NCBI GenBank assembly: GCA_000226015.1
Contig: JH153084.1
Coordinates: 200,477 to 256,063 of the forward strand
Direction of reading: 5' to 3'
Length of the DNA stretch: 55,587 bases
Source: Mnemiopsis leidyi
Lineage: Eukaryota > Ctenophora > Tentaculata > Lobata > Bolinopsidae
The position numbers and the translations under genes are program-made. Positions within the stretch are counted from its first letter, which is position 1. Each line of letters starts with the position of its first letter. The notes beneath the pieces are model-generated. The model ran no database searches. It saw only the letters and a program-made list of their open reading frames with translations, and had not been told where the DNA came from. Of this stretch, positions 1 to 12,500 are shown piece by piece.

Positions 1-591
1 CTTTCCTTGGAAACAGACTTTTCATAGCATCAAAATTTTTCTATCGCTGTCTTCTACCTGTGTGCAAAGTTTCAAGGTGCTTGACATTTCACAGTAGCGT
101 GTGCAAATTTTCAAAGTTAGTTAACATAAAAAAGAAATTTTTGGGACTTGGCAACTTTGGACAGGTGCCATTGAGTCAACTTTTATTAGTTTTTCGTGAA
201 ATTTTTACAGCTGCTTAACAAAGGTATAAATAAAATTCGTGCAAATTTTCAGCATGATTCAATTAGAAACGGCTAAGTTTTATTCATGCAATGTAAATTT
301 CCAAAAATTTCCAAATTCTCGGAAAAATTTTCTTTTTGTCGATTTTTAAAAATGCGTCATCTTAGAATCAAAAAATAAGTGGTGCAATTGATGCCCATTA
401 GGGTGCTTTAGGTTACTGTACAGTCCGTTGGTCTAGCTTCCACAAACCCCTGTTTGCTACAATACCCCCTTAAGTACTATTTTTTGACAGTCTGTGTTGA
501 TGACTTAACTTTCAACCCCGGCTTGCCTTGTCCTTAATAAATAACTATCCCAAATTCCCTTTCCTCGACTTCTAAAAACAACATATTACAG
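1..591. other. Intron or 5' region of the PPP1R16-like gene; no exon seen
   Basis: AT-rich DNA without a recognisable exon. The first visible exon (592) enters in phase 1, so at least one coding exon, expected to carry the start codon and the PP1-binding RVxF motif, lies before the window. Confidence 0.6.
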
Positions 592-3500
592 AGGACGAAA
601 AGGATGAAAAGAGACCGGTACATCCAGAGAAACGGAAGAAAAATTCCCGACCGTACTTCGACCCTGGTTTGATCTTACTGAACTGTGCAGCTTTGGGGGA
701 TCTAGAGGGTGTGAGGAAGTTGCTCAGCGAGGGAGTAAATCCTACTGTTTACAATGTCGACAGGATTACCCCTCTCCATCAGGTATAGTCAACCCTGGCT
801 ATTACCGCTATGGTGTGTGGCTCTTGTTTGTAGTGAGGCTGTGTACTGAACATTTGTTTTAAGGCTCTAAGTAAAATTTACTCTTGTTTGTAGTGCAACC
901 GTGTACTGAACAATTGTTCTATTTATGGATTTTATGATTATAGCATTAACAGCATAAAACAATGTGTTCTCGTAGACCACACATTGTATCATGTTACATT
1001 TATTGTCTGTTACTACTCTACGAAGTAACTTGATTGAAATTAAATTTCGTAACAGAGAAATGTCTGCGATCTTAAAAGGTTTATTAAACCAGTCTCCAGC
1101 TACAAACGTCAAATGTATGATCTCACACCCCCGTTAGAGTTGTCTAGAAAACGACGAGGAGATAACACAGCTGCTGATCGAAGCCGGGTGTGACATTGAC
1201 AGTTTAGACAACGAACTGTGGACTCCCCTCCACGCTGCAGTTTCTCTAGCCAACTACGAGTGTGTCCAGCTTCTCCTAAAGAACAACGCCAAGTAAGTAG
1301 AGAAATGTGGCCTCACCAGGAGAACATTTACTGATTGGGAGCCATCCTACACGAGGTGTATCGTGACTTGTTTATTGTGAAGTCTTATCAGATAGTAAAC
1401 TAGCAGCATGGCCGTATGGTCGTATGATAACTGATATTTTGATAGAATATGACGTTCTATGTGGAAATATGAAACCTCAATTACATATCTCTGGCTCCAA
1501 GACTAATCTTACTATAGATATTAGCTCCTCATGGCTCATCTAAGCTCCTCATAATACTACAAAATTAATGAAGACATAGGAATTTTCTTCTTCTATTTTT
1601 AACAAATCTTAATGATAACACAAATTCGAGCATCCAAATTGATCCCTTTCAGCCAATTGAGTCCAAATGTAGACGGACAACTACCTATCGATCTCTGTGA
1701 AGATAAAATGATTCTGGCTCTCATCGATCGGGATCTTCAAGAAAAGGGTGAGTTGAGATGATATGATGAATTTTGGCAAGCTCATATTTACTTTACTAGG
1801 GCAATTGGCATTATCCTATTCGTAAAATCAAAAGTTCGGACTTCCTAATTTCTACAGGAATCACACAGAATGATTTGGCGGAAGCCCGTACAAGTCAAGA
1901 AACAAAGTTTTTCAACGAAGTTAGACAGCTATTAGAGCACGGTGGTAATCCTAACTTCCAACTCCTGGACAACGACGCTACTCTGGTAGGAAGTCTTGAT
2001 TTGTTTTCGTTTTTGCAAGTTCTATAAAATTGAGACCCCCGCTATTCTGCCTGAGATAAAATACGCACTAGTACTACGCCACTACGGTTAAAACCTACTC
2101 ATATCATAACCGGTTGGACTCACAGCTTTACCTTAAAGCCGGATTTGATGAAGGTTCAATAATCATGTACAACTTCTGCAGCTTCACGTGGCGGCAGCTA
2201 ACGGCTACGTCGAAGTAGCTCTCTACATCCTCTCGAAGTCCTGCAAGGTCGATATCCAGGATATAGACGGTTGGACGCCGCTCCACGCTGCCGCCTTTTG
2301 GGGCGAGGTGGATATCATTGAGCTGTTGGGGGCTCACGGGGCCGACTTTAAAATCAGAACTTTCAGCGGGGAACGCCCTGTTGGTATGTATGTCGAGGGA
2401 GGCGGAGGTTTTAGGGAAGAGGGAATCTTTCCGGTCGTTGGTTCGCGCCAGTATCCTTTGCGCAGCCATGCTCGAACTCTATTAGTTCTTGCTCTAGTAG
2501 CTATACTTTAGTACTTACTCTATTAGATCCCACTACACAACAAGTGATGTGCGATATGATTGTTTCCAGACTTGACAGAGGATGATGACATAAAGAAGCT
2601 TCTACAGAGGTTGTCAGAAAGAAGTGAGCTGATGAAGAAACATCCTGGCGGAGCACTTCGGCCGTCCAGTGTCAGAGGGTAAGAAGAGATCAGACACTTA
2701 ACTTTTCAATTTTTTATAGAGTCATACCCTACACATATTGCCATGGTTCTCCGATTTTGAGGCTCCTTTTTTTACAAACAAATATCTGAGCATCCTCTTT
2801 CGTTAAGTTTCAATATTTTCTGTATTTTGAACAAACGTTTCAATTTTTTAGAAAGGGGTTGATCAAAAGTGCAAGTTTAGGGTGGGTTCATTTGCATTTT
2901 TGCACGTGTGATTCCTGGGTTTTTTTTCCTTATTTGGTTATTTGTTATGTCTGGGTTTTCCCTCTGCTTGCACGAGGTTATTCTATTCTTGGTACCATGG
3001 CTCATGTTCCGTGCATTTGACGCCTTATTTAGTGCACGCTTCTTTGGTTATTGCCTCACGATCTACAGGACATTTATGTCGCGATCATTAGCTTTTTAGG
3101 ATTTCCCCGTCAACATTATGTATACCAAAACTCGAGGATCAAATAATTGTTTATGAGTCGCTTAGATACTGATCGTTGTTGATGAAATAGAATTGGACAA
3201 ATGGAATAACTTACATACAATACTTATCTACATTATTTCGTGTATTTTGTTGAGCTACTCTGACATGAACTTTTTCAGTGCGAGACGTCGTTTATTTCCA
3301 TAATGATCATATCATACGTCACTCCATTGACAAATTAACCAAGCGTAATTTAAATGGAAATCCAAGCAGGCGCCTCAAGCAACCCCACCCATAAAAGTAG
3401 ATTCCTTTAGCACCACGACAAAACCATGCTCTGATATGAATCAAGACATCTACTGGCGCAGTCGATCTTTTGACTGTCGATCTCCCCAGCTTTTCTGCCA

Positions 3501-6500
3501 TGACAAATTTAACCATCTCTGTCTGATTATGCGATGTACCAGCTACTTATTGTGCGAGACATGGTGATATATTGATATATACTCAGGAAGTTCGGTGCAA
3601 GGTACCATTTATACCATCATCACGATCATGATGTTGCATCCTCTCCCGTTCTCTCTCCCACTCTCTCCCTTAACTACAAAATAGGTTCTGCTTTGAAACA
3701 GTTTTGACTATATTTGGGTACGCACACTTACCCATTGCATGCACTAGACATTCTTTCCCATAAACTGTTATTAACATGCTTTGTATTTGAACCTCTTGCC
3801 AATTCAGTTTCAATTCACCCTGTCTCGTACTTTTCGCTGTAGACTATTACACCATCTCGTGTCTATTGTACATTTGGGACAGAAACTTTTAAAATCCAGC
3901 TCCAGCTGTTGAACTAGCATCTCTATCAAACTGGCAACTTGGATTTTGCATAAACCTCCATAATGGAAGATCTAAAGAGCCCTCCATTTTCAATAAGTTG
4001 TGACAAATTTTGACGCAGCTCAGTTTAAGCAAAGTGAAGAATATATCTTATGCGAGTAAGATCGTATTTGAGTACTTGAGTATATGTGGAAGCTTAATAA
4101 GACGGCCGATACTATAGACTTATCTCTAGTAATATCAACAGCTCGACCATAAGTAATTTCATATAACTTTGATCTGCGACCGTTAATTCTTCAGTGTAAA
4201 CTGTTCGCCGTCTTTGCAAAGATAGAATACTGTGTTAAGATGAACCCACAACATGAAAATTCCCAGATTTTGTTCGACCACGGCTCAGTCATCCCATGTT
4301 TTGAGCCAAGTGCAAAATGCAAGTCGAACTTAGGATATAGCAAACTCTGAGCGAAGTGTTGAGCCATAGTTGTCGTTTTGATTTACTAGAAATTGTAATT
4401 TTTGGCCTCAAATTTGAGCCGTGAAAAACCACTTTTCCATGGCTTACATAAACTAGCCTGGGGGATTTCCTCGTTTCCCCTGCTGTTCTTATGTGTCCAT
4501 GCTGCACGAGACCACGACTTGCATAGTGCAAGTTTATAGGTTCACTTGAACAATTGGTCATGAAATAAGAACAAATCCAGACTCACAATCACCGATTGTG
4601 GCCCTAAAAAATCAACACCTAGCTTGAAACTAAGTATCTCGGGTCTACAGCAACTTATTTCTCATATACATAAATTCATTCTTCTAAACATAATCTCAAT
4701 GTGAGGGCTGAAACTTTTGAATGGCTCTATTTTCGGTAGACGATAAAAAACATTTGCAGGCATGCTTGAAATTTTGATTTCTCTCTTGCTTTCTTTGCTT
4801 ACTTATCCATTGCTCCTTTCAATTTCCGCCGATACCTCTACCATTAAATTTCCAAGCCATTTTTGCCTTTTCAGCTTTTCCATTAATTTAACGATCCAAC
4901 CTGAGAATTATATTTTTTATCATGAATCAAATGCGCTTTTATTGTTCTCCGTATTGATTTTTTCCCATTTTGGGCAGTATTTTTGCTGAGAACTGCACAA
5001 TTCTGGCTTTCAATTTAATTTAAACTCCACCCAGGCGGCTTGTAAGTCGCATGACGACGGGAGAAAGAGAGGACAAGAGACGAGAGAGTGCGGAACTTCA
5101 CAACGTTTTTGTTGAACAGGTTTGTAATGGTTTTTGTAAAGGGCGGATTCCTTTTTCCCTTTTAAGAACTCGGCTGCACGACGTGTTTCATTGTACATAA
5201 TACATTTAAATAGTAGTCTCTGATTTTGTAAGTGTTAATTTTTCCGTTATTCTTCGTGTTACAAACATGCTGCATTCCATTCATTTTAACTTGATAGTAT
5301 CGCCTTTCCTCATAGAAATAATTTTGGAATGTGAAAGCTTAGATCACTTGAAAGTTAAACGTCGAAGAACTGCATTTTGAGCTGGCGGTTTTAATTTTTA
5401 TTTCAGTTGGTAGCCAACTGAAAATACCTGATTGCTATCCAACAATATCTGGTTACTTATCAAAAAACGCCTGATAGCTTACTAACACTTGGTTGCTTAC
5501 CGACAACACTTGGTTGCTAACCAACAACACCTGGTTGCTAACCAACAACACCTGGTTGCTAACCAACAACACCTGGTTGCTTACCAACAACACCTGGTTG
5601 CTAACCAATAACACCTGGTTGCTAACCAACAACACCCGGTTGCTAACCAATAACACCCGGTTGCTAACTAATAACAGCTGGTTGCTAACCAATAACACCT
5701 GGTTGCTAACCAATAAAACCCGTTAAGTGGCTGCTTACCAACAACATCTTGTTACATACTAACAACTTCCCAGATCGAGCAGGACGTTTCCAAGCCGCCA
5801 GACTCGTGGCGAGTCCGAACAGGGAAGTACGTGAGGCCCGCTCTCAGAGACGTCAGTTTCGAGTCTCCCACAATCCCAGAGCCCATCGCTCAGAAGACTA
5901 TACCTGAGACAGTGTCACACTCTAAAGAAATGGCCGATGTCGAACGTAATTGCATTAATTATTGATCTAATTTAACGTTTTTTAGTGAATTAATGGACCA
6001 TTTGACTACTTTAGGATAGTTCTGTAGATCTACCGAACATTGAATTTTCAAACAGTTGTCGCGTTAAGCATGAAATAATTTGGCAGTTTCTCCACGACCA
6101 AGCCTGGAACGAAGTAACTCAATCTCGGAAAGCAGCGAAGATTTCCAAGCCAACCAAGCAGAAGTGTTGTCCTCTATTTGCGAGAATGGAGAGATAAAAG
6201 AAAGTTCTTCTGAATCAGAATATAAGTCATCTCCTGGAAAAGAAGATTTGTTTTCCAACGACCATATGAGAAACGCTGATCATTTCAACAAGGTTTTAAC
6301 CATACTTACTAAATATTCTACCAAATCCTGTTTGTGACATTCCCATAACTCCCTGATTGGTTATTGCTGGTTTTACTGAGCTAACTTTTTCAGGCCGGAC
6401 CCGACAGTACAACAGAATCTCGACAGTCCCGCTCACAGCAGGGTCAAGTATCAGTGGACGACGCTACTTTCGAGCTGATCTCACCCAGCACCGACACTCT

Positions 6501-9500
6501 TGCGTCGGACGGAACCTGGAACAGCGGCTCTTACCAAGCCAACAAAACCAAGGTTTTTCAAGTTTCTAGTTTATTCTACTTTTAGTTTTTTGTCATCTTG
6601 TATACAAATCTGAACAGCGGGGTTAGAAATGTAAACTTTTAACTACATTATAGGTTCTCTGACCTTGATATTTTTGAATTTTGAAGCTTTCGGTTATTCA
6701 TGATTCAAGAAACCAAAATGTTCGTTACTGCGAGGAGGCGAGTCCAAATAAATCGATTTTGTTTAATCAAACTTCATGAATTAAGAGAACAAAATACAAA
6801 TTAATTAGTTATAGAGATATGAACAGATACTCGATTCATCTAAGAAATCTTTGACAGTAAGAGTTCGCAGTCCAATGTTGTCTTCATAAAGTTCGTTTGC
6901 GGCTGGATCCTTCTACTAAAAATGTAAGTTCTCTCTCCCTGAGCTTTAAGTGTAGAGGCTTATCATTTTCAGGTCGTTGTTCGGGCTTTTCGTTCATCAT
7001 GGGTTGCCTGAGAATTTCCTCATTTGGTCTCGCGTTAGGCTTTTCCATAGTCATTTGAGGGCTTGGCTTCTTACCGAAAGAGAAGAATCCAACAGAAAAG
7101 ATTGAAGCAATCTGTTTAGCCACCTCATGGAAGGTGTTTTTCTTGATCGGGTCTTTTCCTCCTGCAGGCTCCTCGGTAGGGGTGGAGTAAAACCAATCTG
7201 AGACATAGCCCGATACTGGGCTGTCAGAGACGTAGCTGCCCCAGAACCAGTTAGCATTCGATGGTTCGTAACCATCAGAGACTGGACTGTTACTCGGCAT
7301 CTCAGAAGGATAATCCGAGTAGTCGTGGTATCTTTTATTCCGGAGTATGGCCTCTCGTTTCTCTCTGATCAGGTTCCTTCCCTCACATAGCGCTAGAACA
7401 GCCAGAGCCAATAGTACCGTTCTCAACATAACGGACGTGGGGGTAAATTTAAAATAAAACGTCAAGCGGTGAAAGTTCTCGATACGCAGATAATCCAAAG
7501 TGAGAGCTGTATTATATAATCTCCTTCCCGGTGTATTAAAACGTTGTATACATAAAGTTAAACGCCCCCTTTTTCTATGAGGCCCGCTTGAACGAGGACC
7601 ATTTGGAACAAACGTCTTCCTATAACATTCCTCATGACACCACACTTCCCACAAGACATTGACAAAAAGAGAGTGGAGCATGATCCGATGCGGCAAACAT
7701 CTCAGTTCTCCAATAACAGCCTCCATTTATATGCTGCAGGTGGGAACATCTTTTCTGTGGTCCATGACGTCAATAACTTAAATTTTAATTCAGTGATCAA
7801 ACACTTTCAGAATTAAACCCTTTACTCTCTAATCATGAATGATCTTGAGAGAGTTGTACAGCAAAGTGTCCAGTGAACTGATTCAACATTTTTGGGCAAA
7901 AAACTCTTCTTTTTTCCATAATTTTTTCAAGGCGGGTAGAAAGGAGCTGCTGAGATCTTAAGAATTCCATGTGGTACCGCCCAACTAGCTTGTATGCGTA
8001 TGTTGGTATGTTGGTATGACGGCATGAACTCAGTTATTTATCACGACCTGCTCTAAAACGAAAAAAATGTGGAAGTTTGGTCTAAAACTCTTAAGATTAT
8101 TTAGAGGAGATGATTTTTCATATTAGACATTTGCAAGAGTTACCTGAGCTTGCATAATCTCCTCAACATTGAATGAAAATTCATGCACGAGGTCAGGATA
8201 AAAATCGATGCGTTAAAAATTGTCTTATTTCTTTGAACCCATGGCCATGTACTGTGAGGTGTAGTTTTTATTATCTGAGGTTGAAATGTAATTTTCTTAA
8301 AAATCTACGTGGTTACGTGACTGTATGTGTCAACGCATAAAAAGAAATAACAAAATTACCGGAAATCTAGTTTCTCTCTGAGAGCTCAACCGATAAGAAT
8401 ATCACGGGACTTCATAGCATATAGCCTATGCTCTTAGTTTCTTTCCGCATTTCTTCTCACCCTTTGTTTCTGTCGGTGTTTAAAAAAGGCAGAAATGTTT
8501 AGGACAGTACTGTTCGCGGTAATTTTCGGGATTGTAGTCCAAGGTTACTCTTCTGTTGAAGATCTTCTGGAAGATACCGAGCATGGTGGACAGATCTGGG
8601 CAGTGATCATCGCTGGGTCAAATAAATGGTACAACTACAGGCATCAGTCTGATGTCTGTCACCTTTATCACCTTCTTACCAAGAAACATGGAATACCTAG
8701 ACAAAATGTCATAACTATGATGTACAATGACATCGCCTTCAACGAAGAAAATCCTAAACAAGGAATTATCATCAACGCTCTACATGGTAAAGACGTTTAT
8801 GAGGGCGTCATGATTGATTACATGGGAAAAGACGTCACCCCTCAGAATTTTCTGGACATTCTGAGCGGGAAAAGTTTGAGTGTTGGAAGCGGAAAAACCT
8901 TAAAAAGCGGCCCAAAAGACACAGTTTTTGTAAATTTCGTTGATCATGGAGGCCCGGGAGTTCTGGGCTTTCCTACAGACGAGCTTCATGTTACAGACTT
9001 GACGAAAACCCTGGAGAGCATGCACGCCGATAACCGCTACAAGCAGATGTTGTGGTACGTTGAAGCTTGCTACTCAGGCTCAATGTTCAGCAAACTTAGT
9101 CCTAACATGAACATTACAGCTCACACTGCCTCTAACACTGATGAGAGTTCCTACGCCTGCGTCAAGGACGAAGACCTGCACGTTTACCTGGGAGACTGCT
9201 GGAGCTTGAACTGGATGAACAACACAGAACAGATATTCCCCAACTTGGAGAAGGAAACTGTCGAGCAGCAGTATGAGATCGTCAAGGAAATGACAACTGA
9301 AAGTCATGCTTCCATTTATGGTGATCTGACCTACATATACTCTGAACCTATCTCCGCATTTCTTGGGCACCCTGGAGCTGCAACTGAAACTGAACCAGTT
9401 TTAAAGAGGAACGTAAAATACCAGTCTACTGCCACCCCGGATGTTTTGTTGGAGTACCTTAGAGAGAAAAGAGAGAAAGCCACTAACAATGATGATGCTG

Positions 9501-12500
9501 AGAGGCTGGACCAGGAGATAAGATACCACAGTCAAACGGAAGGAAAAGTTCAGGAGATACTGGAGCAGATTTCTCGTCAAGTTACCGGGTCCTGGGACAT
9601 GGTGGCTGTATTCTCCAGACGTCCTCTGTCGATAGAGCATCCAGAGTGCAACAAGGATGTGCTCAGTGCTTTCTTCAGCCAGTGTTACAAGATGCAGACT
9701 CATCCTTACATCACCAAGTATCTCTTCAGATTGACCAACCTCTGTAATATGTACAACTCTGGCAGTATTGTCGATGCAGTGCTGGACAATTGTTCTTTTA
9801 ATTAGTCATAACAGGATCTAGACCAAATTTTAAAACTTTTTGTGGACGGTTAGGCGTTGTAAACTTGTTATTAAACTTGTTATTGACAAAAGAGGTTTCT
9901 GTTTACGTGTTTTTAAAGTTGTAATGATTCGATTTTGAGTATTTTGTACTTGAAATTTATGAGGATACTGTTTGAATCAATCTACAATATTATCTTATCT
10001 TGTTCTTGAAACTAAGACTAGAATACCGCTTAAAGTTTGAGTTCCACGTACCAACAACAAAACAAATTTAATTTGTTTAAATTATCCAATAATATATGAT
10101 ATTGATTATTGCATAAGAAATCTAAAATCTACGTCCTTAATCGTTTCAACTCTCAAATGTAAATATATTTAACAAATACATTTCACGCATACGTTTCTCA
10201 ATTAACTTCTAGTAGTACGATTCCCAAACAGCAACTTAGCAAAATCTGATGACCTTATTTTCTGGCCTCTGGCCAAAACCTATCACCACTTGCCCTTTCG
10301 GACTGAAAAGAACGCCTGTTTCCTTCAATGATCAAATTAAAACTTCTGTTGAAATCTAATCATTTCGATTAAAATCACATCTACGCGAGTATTATTGTTA
10401 CATCGTTGCATTAAGGAAGTAGAAGTCCCCGGTTATTTTAGGCACGATACGGTAGGATCTTACATAGTGTAGGTAAACACTCTAGTTGTGTGCTCTGCTC
10501 TTACGGGACCCGCTGCTACACTTTCTGGCTATGTTCGCGATTCCCCTTATCATTGCCAGTGTTCTGTTAACTGTTCGAGGCTATCATTTAGCTGAGGACT
10601 CTCTGAGGCAGTCTGAGTCGGAAGGTAAAATCTGGGCCGTGATCGTTGCTGGTTCAAGCAACTGGTGGAACTACAGGCATCAGTCCGATGTCTGTCATCT
10701 TTATCATTTGCTGACCAAACAGCATGGAATTCCTAGAAAAAATGTCATAACTATGATGTACAATGACATTGCCTTCAACGAAGAAAATCCTAGACAAGGA
10801 GAAATCATCAACGCTGTTCATGGTAAAGATGTCTACGAGGGCGTCATGATTGATTACATGGGAAGCGACGTCACTCCACAGAACTTTCTGGACATTCTGA
10901 GTGGTAAAAGTTTGAATGTTGGAAGCGGAAAAACCTTAAAAAGTGGCCCAAAAGATACAGTCCTGGTAAATTTTGTTGATCATGGTGCACCAGGAATTCT
11001 TGGCTTCCCCAACGACGAGCTTCATCTCGCCAACTTGACATTGGTACTGGAACAAATGTTCAACAACAATCGTTACAAGCAGATGTTCTGGTATGTTGAG
11101 GCTTGCTACTCCGGCTCAATGTTCAAAAATCTGAGTTCAAGCATGAACATTACCGTCCACACGGCAGCCAACGAAGAGGAAAGTTCGTACGCTTGTTTTT
11201 ACGACAACGAAATTGGAGTATATCTCGGTGACTGCTGGAGCACCAATTGGATGAACAATACTGAGCAGTTCCTACCAAATCTAGCACAAGAAACCATTGA
11301 ACAACAATACCAGATTGTTAAGAACGAGACGGTGTTTAGCCATGCTTCTATCTATGGAGATTTGGTCTACATCTTTAAGGAGCCTATTTCCACTTTTCTG
11401 GGCCATTCTAGATCCGAAACAAAACCTAAACCTGCATCTAGAAGGAATATTTCTTCCCGTAGGACAGCTGCCACCCCTGATGTAATGTTGGAACATCTAA
11501 AAGAGAAAATGAGCCGGCTGGTGGCTGTAAACAGTGTTGAAGCTGAAAGGTTGGACAAGGAGATAAGATACCACATTCAGACGGAAGGAAAAGTTCAGGA
11601 GATACTGGGGGAGATTTCTGATCAAGTCACCGCTTCCCGATCTCGGGACGGGGAAATAGTGTCTGTTGTTTACAAACGACCCCAGTCGATAGAATACCCA
11701 GAGTGCAACAGAGATGTGCTGAGTGCTTTCTTCAGCCAGTGTTACAAGATGCAGACTCATCCCTACATCACCAAGTATCTCTATAGGTTGACAAATCTTT
11801 GTAACGCTTTCAATTCAAAGATCATAGTCAGTGCAGTGACGAGGATGTGTCCTCAGAAATTTTGAGATGAACAGTCTTCAGTCTTTATTGGCGAAGAAAT
11901 TGTGAATCCGAAAATTATCTTGTCATAATTTTAACAAACTGACCATTGAATGTTTTATACTTATTAATTTGATTCACAAATATTTGGATTAGTCCTCGGG
12001 AAACTTTATTATTTTACGTTACTCCATATTCGAAAATTGAATTCAATAAAAATTTGATTACTTAATCATTTTCTAAGATCTTTTTCTGTTGTACCAATTT
12101 CACATGACTGAAACGAAAGATTACCTAAGAGCTAAATTTAACCTAAACCAGCTGTTCCTGCAAAACGCTACAACCACTTCTCAAGGTTCCAGATCATTTT
12201 CCGTGGTTTCTGCCCTCTACCCTGTCTGTACTATTTCCACAGATCATCAGTGCCACGCCTCATCGAACTCAGTTCATACTTAGAAAACTTCTATAGAGCT
12301 GGATAATGGAATTCCCGTTACTCTTCAGTACAAATTAAATGTTTGGCCTCAACACTCTCACACTACAATTACTGCACTGTCCAGAAGTTTAGTTCATGTG
12401 ACCCATAATACAGTCGCACAAAAGAGAACGCAATCTAACAATATCACTCTATTTTAAACCTCAAAGTCAAATTTATAATCGATCGCTGCTCAACTCTATC

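Larger units (their letters stand above)
2679..5773. other. Long intron of the PPP1R16-like gene
   Basis: About 3.1 kb with no supported coding exon except the microexon candidate. It ends in a 21-bp minisatellite. Short ORFs here match nothing I recognise. Confidence 0.6.

Noticed and set aside
5453-5726. Long ORFs on both strands (LLTNNTW and VSNQVLL repeats)
   Set aside because: They are by-products of a 21-bp minisatellite whose period keeps all frames open; no start context, domain or splice support.
7430-7726. 99-residue N-terminal extension of the secreted-peptide ORF
   Set aside because: No domain or signal; the signal peptide begins at 7429 and a possible TATA box lies inside the extension.
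10486-10530. N-terminal extension of legumain copy 2
   Set aside because: It would need a non-ATG start; the ATG at 10531 opens a proper signal peptide.
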